A stretch of 64,000 nucleotides of DNA from an alpha proteobacterium SCGC AAA536-K22 (GTDB lineage: Bacteria > Pseudomonadota > Alphaproteobacteria > Puniceispirillales > Marisalimonadaceae), in contig ATWQ01000005.1 in assembly GCA_000421325.1 (NCBI GenBank), positions 1 to 64,000 on the forward strand. Direction: 5' to 3'. Positions within the stretch are counted from its first letter, which is position 1; each line of letters starts with the position of its first letter. The notes beneath the pieces are model-generated. The model was not told the origin of the DNA. It did not search any database and was given only the letters and a program-made list of their open reading frames with translations. A program made the translations under genes and the position numbers. Below are positions 9,231 through 19,309 of the stretch, piece by piece.

Positions 9231-10022
9231 CTATTTATTATTCCAAATAGGTTTTCTTTTTTCTGAAAAAGCTTCCATACCTTCAACATGATCTTTAAGC
9301 GCAAAAGTTGAATAGAATAAAGCTCTTTCAGAACGAATACCCTCTTCAAGAGTTGTTTCATATGCAACGTTAACAGCTTGCTTCGCTAATTTAGCTAAAG
9401 GTTTAGATTGATTAGCAATTTTTTGGGCAATCTCTTTTAAAGAAACATCAAATTCATCATTACTAATGACTTTTGCTACTAATCCTGATTTTTCTGCTTC
9501 ATTAGCAGACATCATGTCTCCAGTCAAAATTGCTAACATAGCTTTTGATTTGCCAATAGATCTAGTCAATCTTTGTGTTCCTCCTGCACCTGGTATAGCG
9601 CCAATATTTATTTCGGGTTGACCAAACCTTGCATTATCAGAAGCAATAATAAAGTCACACATCATAGCCAATTCACAACCGCCACCTAAAGCGTATCCTT
9701 TAACACCTGCTATTATTGGAGTTTGAATTTTAGGGATGTCAAGCCATCCATTTTCTATATATCTTGATTCTGAAACTGATGCATAATTATGCTTGACCAT
9801 TTCTTTTAAATCAGCACCTGCTGCAAAAGCTTTTTCTGAGCCAATCAAAACAATACAACCTACAGATAAATCATTGTCAAATTTTTCAGTTGCTTCTTTT
9901 ATTGCTAGTATAAAACCAGCTGATAGTGGATTAAGTTTGTTTTCATGATTTAATTGAACCCATCCTACACCATTATCTGACCAAGATTTAATCCATTCAT
10001 TTTTTGGAACTACATTATTCAT
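9231..10022 (-). CDS. Enoyl-CoA hydratase
   Basis: Crotonase-fold hydratase of fatty-acid or amino-acid degradation. Motifs are AGADLKEM (oxyanion loop), GYALGGGCELAMMCD, and PEINIGAIPGAGGTQRL, which carries the active-site glutamates seen in mitochondrial ECHS1-like enzymes. The 263-residue length is normal. It is the last gene of the long minus-strand run, 22 bases after pnp. Substrate range cannot be told from sequence; short-chain acyl-CoA is most likely by family. Confidence 0.9.
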   Translation of the reverse strand: MNNVVPKNEWIKSWSDNGVGWVQLNHENKLNPLSAGFILAIKEATEKFDNDLSVGCIVLIGSEKAFAAGADLKEMVKHNYASVSESRYIENGWLDIPKIQTPIIAGVKGYALGGGCELAMMCDFIIASDNARFGQPEINIGAIPGAGGTQRLTRSIGKSKAMLAILTGDMMSANEAEKSGLVAKVISNDEFDVSLKEIAQKIANQSKPLAKLAKQAVNVAYETTLEEGIRSERALFYSTFALKDHVEGMEAFSEKRKPIWNNK

Positions 10023-10044
10023 AAAGAACTCCTTACATATTTTA

Positions 10045-12156
10045 CTAATCTTCTTTTTTATTTTCTATGTCTTCACCAGTATCTTGGTTAACTCGTTTCA
10101 TAGATAATTTAACCTTTCCTCTATCATCAAAACCTATAACTTTGACTTTAACTTCGTCACCCTCTTTACAAATATCAGTGGTTTTCTCCGTTCGAGCATT
10201 TTGCAACTCAGAGATATGAACCAATCCATCTTTTGTTCCAAGAAAATTGACAAACGCTCCAAAGTCTACTGTTTTGACAACTTTTCCAGTATATATAACT
10301 CCTAATTCTGCTTCAGCAACAATATCATTAATTCTTTTTTGAGCTGCTTCAGAAGATTCTGTGTCTGATGCAGCAATCTTAATCGTGCCATCATCTTCAA
10401 TATCTACCTTGGCTCCTGTCGTTTCACATATTTCTCTAATCATTTTACCACCAGGTCCAATGATATCACGAATTTTGTCTAATTTAACTTTCATAGTGGT
10501 AATTTTTGGAGCAGAATCTGCTAAAGCTTCTCTAGACGAAACTATAGCTTTACTCATTTCATTTAATATGTGAATTCTACCTTCTTTTGCTTGATCTAGT
10601 GCAATTTCCATTATTTCTTTAGTGATAGATGTAATTTTTATATCCATCTGAAGACTTGTAATACCATCCTCAGTTCCAGCAACTTTAAAATCCATGTCAC
10701 CTAAATGATCTTCATCACCTAAAATATCTGACAAAACTGAAAATCCTTTTTTTTCTTTAATCAAACCCATTGCGATTCCTGCAACAGGTTTTTTTATTGG
10801 AACACCAGCATCCATTAAAGCAAGTGAAGTACCACATACGGTAGCCATTGAAGATGAACCATTTGATTCTGTCACTTCAGAAACAATTCTAACTGTGTAA
10901 GGAAAATCTTCACCTAAAGGTAATAAAGGGTTAACAGCTCGCCATGCTAACTTACCATGCCCAACTTCTCTTCTACCAGGAGAACCTACCCTACCTGCTT
11001 CACCAACCGAATATGGAGGAAAATTATAATGTAACATAAACTTTGACCTATATTCACCTTCCAAAGCATCAATTATTTGTTCATCTTGGCCTGTTCCTAA
11101 AGTAGCTACAACTAGAGCTTGTGTTTCTCCTCTGGTAAATAATGCAGAGCCATGGGCTCTTGGTAAGGTACCAACTTCAGCTACAATTGGTCGAACTGTT
11201 TTAGTATCTCTACCATCAATTCTTTTTTTAGTTTTTAAGATATTACCTCTAACAATATCTGCTTCTAAATCTTTTGTTAAAGATGACACAAGTGAAGAGT
11301 TTGGTGACTCACCAAATGCTAAAGATATGTCGTTTCTTATATCTAATAACATTTTAGATCTATTTGACTTATCAATTTCTCTATAAGCTTTCTCAAACTT
11401 TTTTCTAAATAGTTTAATAGTTTTTAAATACTCTTCTTTTTCTTTTGGCTCGTCAGGCAAAGGTCTTGGTTCTTTCGCAGCTACTTCGGCTAAGTCTATT
11501 ATAGCTTTTATTACTTGTTCTATCTCATTGTGACCATAATCAACTGCTCCTAACATTACTTCTTCAGATAGTTCAGATGCTTCTGATTCAACCATTAAAA
11601 CTCCATCTGTAGTTCCAGCAACAACTAAGTCTAAACTAGCACCTTTCATCTGATCTATTGTTGGATTCAAAATATAATTTGTTCCATCCCAACCAACTCG
11701 ACAAGCACCAATCGGCCCCATAAATGGTAGTCCTGAAATTGTTAAAGCTGCAGAAGCACCTAACATAGCGACTATATCGGGGTCGTTTTCCATATCATGA
11801 GCAAGGACCGTAGCAATAATTTGAGTTTCATTTTTATAATTTTTATGAAATAAAGGTCTAATCGGTCTGTCTATTAATCTTGAAACTAACGTTTCTTTTT
11901 CTGAAGGTCTTCCTTCCCTTTTAAAAAAACCACCCGGTATTCTACCGGCAGCAAATGTTTTTTCTTGATAATTAACGGTAAGAGGAAAAAAATCTATTCC
12001 AGGTTTCGCAGTTGAAGCACCAACTGCTGTACATAATACAGTAGTACCACCATAAGTAACCATAACTGCGCCATCAGCTTGACGGGCAATCTTTCCAGTT
12101 TCAAATGTTAATAATTTTCCACCCCATGTGATTTCTTTTCTATAAACTTCAAACAT
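10045..12156 (-). CDS. pnp: Polyribonucleotide nucleotidyltransferase (PNPase)
   Basis: Phosphorolytic 3'-5' exoribonuclease of mRNA decay and a core degradosome enzyme. Two RNase PH domains fill residues 1 to about 550, with the phosphate-binding motif in the second ([11 protein letters not shown]). A KH domain ([12 protein letters not shown]) and a C-terminal S1 domain ([15 protein letters not shown]) follow. The 703-residue length is normal. It lies 77 bases downstream of rpsO, as in most proteobacteria. The gap contains a perfect 18-base palindrome that could be a leader hairpin. Confidence 0.97.
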   Translation of the reverse strand: MFEVYRKEITWGGKLLTFETGKIARQADGAVMVTYGGTTVLCTAVGASTAKPGIDFFPLTVNYQEKTFAAGRIPGGFFKREGRPSEKETLVSRLIDRPIRPLFHKNYKNETQIIATVLAHDMENDPDIVAMLGASAALTISGLPFMGPIGACRVGWDGTNYILNPTIDQMKGASLDLVVAGTTDGVLMVESEASELSEEVMLGAVDYGHNEIEQVIKAIIDLAEVAAKEPRPLPDEPKEKEEYLKTIKLFRKKFEKAYREIDKSNRSKMLLDIRNDISLAFGESPNSSLVSSLTKDLEADIVRGNILKTKKRIDGRDTKTVRPIVAEVGTLPRAHGSALFTRGETQALVVATLGTGQDEQIIDALEGEYRSKFMLHYNFPPYSVGEAGRVGSPGRREVGHGKLAWRAVNPLLPLGEDFPYTVRIVSEVTESNGSSSMATVCGTSLALMDAGVPIKKPVAGIAMGLIKEKKGFSVLSDILGDEDHLGDMDFKVAGTEDGITSLQMDIKITSITKEIMEIALDQAKEGRIHILNEMSKAIVSSREALADSAPKITTMKVKLDKIRDIIGPGGKMIREICETTGAKVDIEDDGTIKIAASDTESSEAAQKRINDIVAEAELGVIYTGKVVKTVDFGAFVNFLGTKDGLVHISELQNARTEKTTDICKEGDEVKVKVIGFDDRGKVKLSMKRVNQDTGEDIENKKED

Positions 12157-12196
12157 AATAATATCCTCTACCTACTTCTTAAATTCTTTCAATTTT

Positions 12197-12214
12197 CATA
12201 TTTTTAAAAATATG
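12197..12214 (-). repeat. Perfect palindrome in the rpsO-pnp gap
   Basis: CATATTTTTAAAAATATG reads the same on both strands, so RNA from either strand can fold into a hairpin, though an A/T-only stem would be weak. In E. coli the pnp leader hairpin is cut by RNase III in autocontrol; this could be an analogue. Given the base composition it could equally be chance. It lacks a following T-run and so is not a good terminator. Confidence 0.3.
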
Positions 12215-12233
12215 ACTGCAAAATTTTTTAAAA

Positions 12234-12503
12234 TTACCTTCTTAAACCTAATCTTTTAATTAGATTTAAATAACGATCTTGATTTTTATTTTTGATATAT
12301 TTTAATAAATTTCTTCTTTGACCAACCATACTTAATAGTCCACGACGTGATCCAAAATCCTTTTTATGATTTTTAAGGTGATCAGTTAGATTTTTAATTC
12401 TTTCTGTCAAAATAGCTACTTGAACATCAGCTGAACCAGAATCTGTTTCGCTATTCCCAAAGTCTTTAATTAATTCAATTGTTTTATTCTTTTCTATCGA
12501 CAT
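12234..12503 (-). CDS. rpsO: 30S ribosomal protein S15
   Basis: S15 nucleates assembly of the central domain of the 30S subunit by binding 16S rRNA. It is 89 residues long, the family norm. Signature stretches are SGSADVQVAILTERI, LKNHKKDFGSRRGLL and GQRRNLLKYI. The start overlaps the end of truB by 20 bases, giving the usual truB-rpsO-pnp order. Confidence 0.97.
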   Translation of the reverse strand: MSIEKNKTIELIKDFGNSETDSGSADVQVAILTERIKNLTDHLKNHKKDFGSRRGLLSMVGQRRNLLKYIKNKNQDRYLNLIKRLGLRR

Positions 12504-13455
12504 CGTATTTCCCTTCTATTTTTATATTAATTATGCGCTTCGGCTTAACTAGGTCAGTCTCAATTTTAACAAGGGCTATAAGCCTATCGTTTCTAACAGC
12601 GCAAAGTTTTTCGAATTCTTGAAAATTTGGATGTTTATTGAGAAATTTATTTTTAAATTCTAAAGAATTAAATTTAATTTTTTGTCCTAGCTTTAACTTC
12701 CTCGCCTCTATTTCGTTCAAAGCTAACGCCGGGATGTCGTCTAGCGCAGCTTCAATTGGTAACATTTTTTTTAAAATTGGTGGACTATGAATTATTTCTT
12801 TGAAAAAATCTATAAAAATCGTATCTTTTTCACTAAAATCACCTACTGTGTATCTTCTAAGAGATGTAACATGGCCTTTTGTATTAAGTCTTTCAGCAAT
12901 GTCTTTAGCTAATGACCTCACATAGGTTCCTTTACCACACAAAACTTCAAATTCAGCAAAATCAGAATTAATAATATTTTTTAAAATCAAATTATGTATC
13001 TCTACTTCTCTTGGCTGATGTTTAACAATTATATTATTTCTAGCTAATTTATAAGAACGTTTACCGTCTATTTTAATTGCTGAAAAAATAGGGGGTTTTT
13101 GAAAGATTGTACCTGTAAATGAATTGATTATCTCAAGTATTTGTTTTTTAGTTGGTCTTACATTTGATTTTTCTAGAACTGTTCCTTCTGAGTCGTCTGT
13201 ATTTGTTGTTTCACCCCATTTAACAATAAAAGAATATTTCTTACTTTTATTCTGAATAAAAGAAATACATTTTGTTGCTTCTCCTACTGCAATAGGCAAT
13301 ACACCCGTTGCCATTGGATCAAGGGTGCCCCCATGTCCGATTTTTTTAATATTTAATATTCTTGAAATTTTTGTAACAGCTTGACGAGATGTAATTCCGG
13401 TTTGCTTATCTAGTATTATCCAACCATTAATATTATTGATAACTACCCACCTCAT
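12484..13455 (-). CDS. truB: tRNA pseudouridine-55 synthase
   Basis: Forms pseudouridine 55 in the T-loop of tRNAs. The catalytic aspartate is Asp46 in GGTLDPMATGVLP, preceded by GWIILDKQTGITS. KPPIFSAIKIDGKRSY is another family motif. The 323-residue length is usual. Starts 18 bases after rbfA ends and overlaps rpsO at its 3' end, so it belongs to the infB operon. Confidence 0.96.
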   Translation of the reverse strand: MRWVVINNINGWIILDKQTGITSRQAVTKISRILNIKKIGHGGTLDPMATGVLPIAVGEATKCISFIQNKSKKYSFIVKWGETTNTDDSEGTVLEKSNVRPTKKQILEIINSFTGTIFQKPPIFSAIKIDGKRSYKLARNNIIVKHQPREVEIHNLILKNIINSDFAEFEVLCGKGTYVRSLAKDIAERLNTKGHVTSLRRYTVGDFSEKDTIFIDFFKEIIHSPPILKKMLPIEAALDDIPALALNEIEARKLKLGQKIKFNSLEFKNKFLNKHPNFQEFEKLCAVRNDRLIALVKIETDLVKPKRIINIKIEGKYDVDRKE

Positions 13456-13473
13456 TTGTTAAAATGAAAATTT

Positions 13474-13872
13474 TTATTTCTTAATCTTTTGCAAAATATT
13501 TTCTATATTTTTAGCATATTCAAAAGTTTCATCTATTCTAAATTGTAGCTTTGGAATTTGTCTTAGATTAATATTATTGGATATTAATTTTTTTATGCGT
13601 CCATTTGCTTTCTTAAGACTATCTAGTACTTCAAACTTATTTTCACCACCCAAAGGCATTATATAAACTTTAGCATTTTTCAAATCTGGACTAACATTTA
13701 CTTCAGTTATAGTTATGTTATTATTTTCAATAATTTGATCGTAAAAAGTTTCACGAAGCAATGCGTTTGAAATTAAATGCCTAAGCTCTTCTCCAACCCT
13801 AAGTTGTCTTTGTGATTTTGTGAAATTATCCTTGGATTTTTTATTTATTTTATAATTAAAGTTATTAACCAT
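13474..13872 (-). CDS. rbfA: Ribosome-binding factor A
   Basis: Single-KH-domain factor that binds the immature 30S subunit and is needed for 16S 5'-end maturation. Recognised by RVGEELRHLISNAL, the strand ITEVNVSPDLKNAKVYI, and the C-terminal PKLQFRIDETFEYAKNIE. The 132-residue length is normal. It is sandwiched between infB (8 bases away) and truB, the universal proteobacterial order. Confidence 0.93.
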   Translation of the reverse strand: MVNNFNYKINKKSKDNFTKSQRQLRVGEELRHLISNALLRETFYDQIIENNNITITEVNVSPDLKNAKVYIMPLGGENKFEVLDSLKKANGRIKKLISNNINLRQIPKLQFRIDETFEYAKNIENILQKIKK

Positions 13873-13880
13873 TATAACCG

Positions 13881-16457
13881 CTATCCAACTTTTTTATCAA
13901 TAGACTCCAAACTCCGAGCCACCTCTTTAACCTCAAAGCATTCCATCACATCACCTTCTTGAATATCATTATAATTTTCAAATCCCATTCCACATTCTGT
14001 CCCTTCACGAACTTCTTTTACTTCATCTTTAAATCTTCTTAATGTTTTAAGCATTCCTTGGTGAACTACTGTGTTATCTCTGAGCAATCTGAAACTGCAA
14101 CCTTTTTTAACAATTCCTTCATTTACAAAACAACCCGCAATTTTTCCAATTTTAGATACCGAAAACACCTTTCTTATTTCAGCATAACCAATAAATTTTT
14201 CTTGTAAATCAGGGTCTAACATACCTGTAAGTGCTAATTTTGCATCCTCAATTAATTCATAAATGATTGAATGATACCTTATTTCTATATTGTCTCTTCT
14301 AGAAAGCTCTCTTGCTTGAGGAATAGCTCTAACATTAAAAGCAAATACAAGTGCTGAAGAAGCTGAAGCTAAGGTTATATCAGATTCACTTATAGCTCCT
14401 ACGGCCCCAGACAATACTCTTATTTTAACTAGTGAATTACCTAATTTTTCCAAAGCAACTTTTATAGCTTCTAACGATCCATGAACATCAGTTTTAATAA
14501 TAACTGGCAATTCTGAAGTTTCTCCAGCTTGAATATCTGCTAACATTTGTTCAACAGAACCACGTGCTGACAAAGTTGCCTCTTTTTGTTTCGACTTTCT
14601 AGATCTATACTCAGCAATTTCTCTAGCCCTGGATTCAGTTTCTACAACATGAGCTAAATCACCAGCATCAGGAGTACCCGACAATCCCAAAACTTCAACT
14701 GGCATAGAAGGACCTGCAATATTTATTCTTTTACCAGAATCGTTAAGCAAAGCTCTAACTTTACCAGACACACTTCCAACTACTATAATGTCTCCAACTT
14801 TTAAAGTGCCTGATTTAACTAGCAAAGTTATTACAGAACCTTTACCTCTTTCTACCTTTGATTCAACAACTACACCATTAGCGTTTACAGTAGCATCACT
14901 TTTTAACTCCATTAAGTCAGCTTGTAATTCAAGTGCTACCAATAGATTATCAAGTCCTTCTTTGTTTTTTGCAGAAACATCAATACATTGAATATCACCT
15001 CCCATTTCTTCAGGTATAAGTTCATGTTGAAGTAATTCAGTTCTAACTTTTTGCGGATTTGCTTCTGGTTTATCACATTTATTTACTGCAACTATAATTG
15101 GACAAGAAGCCGCTTTAGCATGTTTGATTGCTTCAATAGTTTGTTGTTTAATTCCGTCATCAGCTGCAACTACTAATATCACAATATCAGTAACATTAGC
15201 TCCTCTTGCTCTCATTTCAGTAAATGCTTCATGACCAGGAGTGTCTATAAATGAAATTTGAGAACCAGATTTTGTTAAAATTTGATATGCACCTATATGT
15301 TGGGTTATTCCTCCAGCTTCACCGTCCGCGACTTTACTTTCTCTCAAAGCATCTAATAAAGAGGTTTTACCGTGATCAACATGACCCATTATTGTTACAA
15401 TAGGTGGTCTAGCTGTAAGATTTTTTGGATTGCTTTCTTCAAGTATGAGATCTAATTCTACATCAGATTCTGAAATTCTTTTTGGTTTATGACCAAATTC
15501 TGTTGTAATCAACTCAGCTGTTTCAGAATCAATAACTTCAGTAGCTGTTGCCATAATTCCATTTTTCATTAATTCTCTTACAACATCAGCTGTTTTTTCA
15601 GTCATTCTATTAGCTAATTCTGAAACTGTTATTGTGTCAGGTATCGTAACTTCTCTAAACTGTTTAATAGCAGGTGTTTGATCAGCTTGCATTCTTGCTT
15701 TTTCACGTCTTCTTTTGATTGAAGCTAGAGATCTAACTCTTACGTTGTCAGAATCTAAGGCTCGAGCAATTGTCATCTTTCCTTGTCTTTTTTCTTGAAA
15801 ACCTCTGTTCCAAGATGTTTTTTTAATATTTTCCCTGAAAATTTCTTTTTCTGGTAATTTATTTCCTGTCCATAATTTGTTAATGGGTAGTGTTTCTGTG
15901 TCATCTAGTTTTTGTCTATCCTTTTCAGCTTGTAGAGCAGCTTCTTCAGCTTTTTTAGTATCAATCTGAGCTTGTTTTTGATCTTCTTCAATTTTTTTAA
16001 TTTCTAGTATCTCTTCTGTTTCCGATTTTCTTCGAGCTAACATTTTGTCCTTTGGGGCTAAAGACGATGCTGCTTCTGACGCTTCTAAGGCATTGGCCGC
16101 AATACGCGCTTCTTCCATTTTAGCTTTTTCAACCTTTTCGGCAGCAATTGTCTCGGCTTCAGCTGCCGTCTTCGCGAGGCCCTCTTGTAACATCTTGCTT
16201 CTGGATTGAATCTCTTTGGCACTTAGTCCCGAACTGTTTTCAGAATTAGTTCTTTCAAATAACTTTTCATTAATACCAAGCCTGTTAGATAGTCTTTTTG
16301 TTCGTTTAACTTCGACTTGAACCGTACCTCTACCTGCCCTAGAATTTGTGGTAATACTATTGGAAGGCTTGGATGATGAAACAGAATTTTTTAATGTTAA
16401 TTTTCCACTTGAGGAAAGACTTAACTTTTTTCTTTCTCCGTTTATGTTTTCTTCCAT
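13881..16457 (-). CDS. infB: Translation initiation factor IF-2
   Basis: GTPase that brings initiator tRNA to the 30S subunit. The N-terminal ~300 residues are a charged, alanine/glutamate/lysine-rich extension with likely coiled-coil. The GTPase domain has GHVDHGKTS, DTPGHE and NKCDKP. Domains II to IV follow, including the C2 tRNA-binding domain ending in the YNDIQEGDVMECFE region. The 858-residue length is within the alphaproteobacterial range. The ylxR gene usually found between nusA and infB is missing: only 24 bases separate them. Confidence 0.97.
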   Translation of the reverse strand: MEENINGERKKLSLSSSGKLTLKNSVSSSKPSNSITTNSRAGRGTVQVEVKRTKRLSNRLGINEKLFERTNSENSSGLSAKEIQSRSKMLQEGLAKTAAEAETIAAEKVEKAKMEEARIAANALEASEAASSLAPKDKMLARRKSETEEILEIKKIEEDQKQAQIDTKKAEEAALQAEKDRQKLDDTETLPINKLWTGNKLPEKEIFRENIKKTSWNRGFQEKRQGKMTIARALDSDNVRVRSLASIKRRREKARMQADQTPAIKQFREVTIPDTITVSELANRMTEKTADVVRELMKNGIMATATEVIDSETAELITTEFGHKPKRISESDVELDLILEESNPKNLTARPPIVTIMGHVDHGKTSLLDALRESKVADGEAGGITQHIGAYQILTKSGSQISFIDTPGHEAFTEMRARGANVTDIVILVVAADDGIKQQTIEAIKHAKAASCPIIVAVNKCDKPEANPQKVRTELLQHELIPEEMGGDIQCIDVSAKNKEGLDNLLVALELQADLMELKSDATVNANGVVVESKVERGKGSVITLLVKSGTLKVGDIIVVGSVSGKVRALLNDSGKRINIAGPSMPVEVLGLSGTPDAGDLAHVVETESRAREIAEYRSRKSKQKEATLSARGSVEQMLADIQAGETSELPVIIKTDVHGSLEAIKVALEKLGNSLVKIRVLSGAVGAISESDITLASASSALVFAFNVRAIPQARELSRRDNIEIRYHSIIYELIEDAKLALTGMLDPDLQEKFIGYAEIRKVFSVSKIGKIAGCFVNEGIVKKGCSFRLLRDNTVVHQGMLKTLRRFKDEVKEVREGTECGMGFENYNDIQEGDVMECFEVKEVARSLESIDKKVG

Positions 16458-16481
16458 AATTACAATTCCTTAAACTGTGAA

Positions 16482-18002
16482 TTAATTTTCAAGATTTTCG
16501 TCAGAAAACCAATGCTCTCTTGCTTTCATAATCACTGAGCCAGCATCATCTTCGTTGATAAAAATATTTGTACCCAAAATATTAAATAATTCTTCACTAT
16601 CTAATTCTGCAAGATCGTTCAAAGTTTTTATATTATTTTCAACTAACTTTAGAAGGCTTGATTTATTAAGATCTTCAAAATTATATAAATCATCACTTAT
16701 TTTAAGTTCTCTAAGTGAATTTTCAATACGCTCAGCTTCAATTGTAACAAAATTTTTAGCTCTTTGACTTAATTCAGAAGCAATGTCATCGTCAAACCCT
16801 TCGATAGAAACTAATTCATCTATAGAGGCATGGGCTATATCAGATACTGAAACGAACCCCTCGCTAACCATTAAATGAGCTATCACGTCATCAATATCTA
16901 AAGCTTCAATAAAAATTTTACTTCTTTCACTGAATTCTTCTTGTCTTTTCTCTGCTTCTTCTGCTTCAGTTAATATGTCTACAAACCAATTGGTTAATTG
17001 CGAAGCCAATCTTACATTTTGGCCTCTTCTACCTATAGCTAATGATAATTGGTCATCAGGAACAACTACCTCCATCCTACCTGCATCTTCATCCATAACA
17101 ACTTTTGAAGGTACAGCTGGTGCCAAAGCATTGATAACAAATGACACGGGATCATCTGACCATGGAATAATTTCAATTTTTTCACCTTGAAGCTCATTGA
17201 CAACAGCCTGAACTCTAGACCCTCTCATTCCAACGCATGCTCCTACAGGATCAATACTAGGGTCGTTAGAAAATGCCGAAATTTTAGCTCTACTTCCAGG
17301 TTCCCTAGCCACACTTTTAACCTCAATTATACCATCATATATTTCAGGCACTTCTTGAGTAAACAGCGCCGCTAAAAACTGGTTAGATGCCCTTGACAAG
17401 AAAATTTGTGGACCCTTTGTTTCTTGAGTTACTTCAATTATAAAACATCTTAATCTTTCTCCAGGTTTAAGTTGCTCTCGAGGTATCATCTGATCTTTTT
17501 TAATTATTGCTTCCGCTCTTCCTAGATCGATAGTAACTGAGTGGTTTTCAACCCTTTTGATAGTCCCAACAACAATCTCACCTACACGATCTTTATATTC
17601 ATGATATTGCCTTTGTCGCTCAGCTTCTCTTACTTTTTGAGAAATTACTTGTTTAGCTGTCTGAGCTGCAATTCGACCAAAATCAATCGGTGGAAGAAAC
17701 TCTTTGTAAAACTCCCCAATAGTTAGATTAAGATTTTTTCTTTCCGATTCCTGAAGTGTCATTTGGGTCAATTCATTTTCAATATTTTCAACCACCTCAG
17801 TAAATTGAGCGATATCAATTGATCCATTTTTTCTATCTATGTTAGCTCGTATATCTCTTTCTAGGCCATATTTTGATCTTGCAGCTTTTTGTATAGCTTC
17901 TTCCATTGCAAGAATCACTTCTTCTTTTTCAATAGATTTCTCTCTTGAAACAGCCTCTGCGACTTGTATTAATTCTAATCTAGGTATGGATTTTACTTCC
18001 AT
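16482..18002 (-). CDS. nusA: Transcription termination/antitermination factor NusA
   Basis: RNA-polymerase-binding factor for pausing, termination and rRNA antitermination. Domains in order: NusA N-terminal domain (residues 1 to about 125), S1 (VGEIVVGTIKRVENHSVTIDLG), two KH domains (GACVGMRGSRVQAV and AIGRRGQNVRLAS), then two acidic helix-hairpin-helix repeats near the C-terminus (VSVSDIAHASIDEL; LNDLAELDSEEL). The 506-residue length is typical for the class. It follows rimP by 25 bases and shares its operon with infB. Confidence 0.97.
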   Translation of the reverse strand: MEVKSIPRLELIQVAEAVSREKSIEKEEVILAMEEAIQKAARSKYGLERDIRANIDRKNGSIDIAQFTEVVENIENELTQMTLQESERKNLNLTIGEFYKEFLPPIDFGRIAAQTAKQVISQKVREAERQRQYHEYKDRVGEIVVGTIKRVENHSVTIDLGRAEAIIKKDQMIPREQLKPGERLRCFIIEVTQETKGPQIFLSRASNQFLAALFTQEVPEIYDGIIEVKSVAREPGSRAKISAFSNDPSIDPVGACVGMRGSRVQAVVNELQGEKIEIIPWSDDPVSFVINALAPAVPSKVVMDEDAGRMEVVVPDDQLSLAIGRRGQNVRLASQLTNWFVDILTEAEEAEKRQEEFSERSKIFIEALDIDDVIAHLMVSEGFVSVSDIAHASIDELVSIEGFDDDIASELSQRAKNFVTIEAERIENSLRELKISDDLYNFEDLNKSSLLKLVENNIKTLNDLAELDSEELFNILGTNIFINEDDAGSVIMKAREHWFSDENLEN

Positions 18003-18027
18003 TTTTTTTCCTTTTGTAACGATAAAG

Positions 18028-18510
18028 TTATTTTATGTGATTATTTTTAATAGCCCAATCAGGATCTATATTAGCTTTCTCAATTTCAATGAAATTAACC
18101 TTCATTTCATTATCTTCAGTTTCTAGTATAATATGCCCGCTTTCGTCAATTCCTTGGAGAAATCCTCTAAATGTTTTTTTTCCCATAAATTTCTCTTTTA
18201 AAACAATTTTAGCTTTATACTTTTTAAATATTTTATAATCATTAATTATTGTCAAAGGCCTCGCTAAACCACCTGAAGAGACTTCTAGTACAAAAGATGA
18301 GCTAATTGGGTCATCAACTTCTAAAAAAGATGATATTTCTTTACTAAGAAAAGTACAATCTTCCAGGCTCATGCCTCTATCTTTAGTCCGCTCAGCCATT
18401 ATCTGCAATGTTTTTTTTGCATACTCATTTATTAATTTAACTCTAATGAGATGATAACCTAGTTTTTTTAATCTTATAAATAATAAATCTCTTATATGTT
18501 CATCAAGCAT
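18028..18510 (-). CDS. rimP: Ribosome maturation factor RimP
   Basis: Needed for late 30S assembly. Recognised by position (always rimP-nusA-infB) and by the order of an N-terminal alpha/beta domain, the signature LEVSSGGLARPLT (usually LEVSSPGIDRPL) and a C-terminal SH3-like barrel (FRGFLQGIDESGHIIL). The 160-residue length is normal. The Pro-to-Gly and Asp-to-Ala changes in the signature are mild divergence. A terminator precedes the gene, so it likely starts its own transcription unit. Confidence 0.92.
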   Translation of the reverse strand: MLDEHIRDLLFIRLKKLGYHLIRVKLINEYAKKTLQIMAERTKDRGMSLEDCTFLSKEISSFLEVDDPISSSFVLEVSSGGLARPLTIINDYKIFKKYKAKIVLKEKFMGKKTFRGFLQGIDESGHIILETEDNEMKVNFIEIEKANIDPDWAIKNNHIK

Positions 18511-18532
18511 TAATAATCTAATTCCTTAAATG

Positions 18533-18560
18533 AAAAAAGTGAGCCATTAGACTCACTTTT
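18533..18560 (-). terminator. Intrinsic terminator between trmB and rimP
   Basis: A 9-base-pair stem AAAAGTGAG/CTCACTTTT with an 8-base loop lies between the trmB end and the rimP start. On the minus strand it runs into TTTTTT, so it would end transcripts from the lnt-metK-trmB side. It splits the long minus-strand run into two units. Confidence 0.8.
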
Positions 18561-18631
18561 ATTAGTTTATAATTTTAATTTCAAAATAAATCAATAACTT
18601 TGGTAACGATTATATAAAATTCATAGATATT

Positions 18632-19309
18632 TCATTTTTTTGAAAAAACAAACCAACTGGGCTTTCTTTTTTCTCTTATTGATTTTTCTTCATATTTTGT
18701 TGCAAAACAATCTTTGGGCCTAGTTCGCCAATTTTTTGAGTTCTGAACTTGCCAATCAAATTTTGAGTTTGCTTGAAACACTTCTAAAATCCAAGTTTTT
18801 AAAATTCTGTGATCTGTTCCAATTGTAATTGTTCCATTTATTTTTAAAATTTCATAAATACTATTTAAAAAATCAGCCTGTACCAATCTCCGATTTTGAT
18901 GCTTTAGTTTAGGCCATGGATCTGGAAATAGTAATTTTACTTCTGAAATACTTTTTGAAGGGAAGAATTTTATAATTTTCCTTACATCATCGGGCCAAAT
19001 TTTAATGTTATTTATATTGTTTTCTAAAATTTGTTTTATACATTTTACTGTTGTATTTAAAAATGGATCTGCTCCTACGTAGAGCGTGTCAGGATTTTGT
19101 TTTGCTGAATTTATTAAGTTTTTACCGTCACCAAAACCAATTTCAAGAATTATTTTTTTTTAAAAATTAAGAAAATTTTTTGAAAACTTGTCATATTTTA
19201 AAATATATTTAGATCCTGCTTCAAGAGCCAAAATACCTGATTTAGATAGTTTTCGACCTTTTCTTCTTCCATAAAATCTTGGAAACTCTTTAGATGAGAG
19301 CACATTCAA
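18632..19309 (-). pseudogene. trmB: tRNA (guanine-N7)-methyltransferase, interrupted by an in-frame stop
   Basis: TrmB makes m7G46 in tRNAs. The frame starts at a TTG overlapping the metK stop (or a GTG two codons on). It reads the family start EFPRFYGRRKGRKL, then meets TAA at codon 50 (19160-19162), and continues in the same frame with KKIILEIGFGDGKNL, LYVGADPF, LFPDPWPKLKHQNRRL and the C-terminal RPKDCFATKYE. All expected TrmB parts are present on both sides of the stop. The stop lies at the border of a T5 and an A9 run, where moving the border by one base (T6-A8) restores an open frame. So this is a young nonsense allele, a strain polymorphism, or a base error. Both readings are inference. 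Confidence 0.85.

Noticed and set aside
18632-18886. An 84-residue frame starting MVQADF as a separate small gene
   Set aside because: It is the C-terminal third of TrmB in the same frame as the upstream parts; the TTG start is an internal leucine codon.
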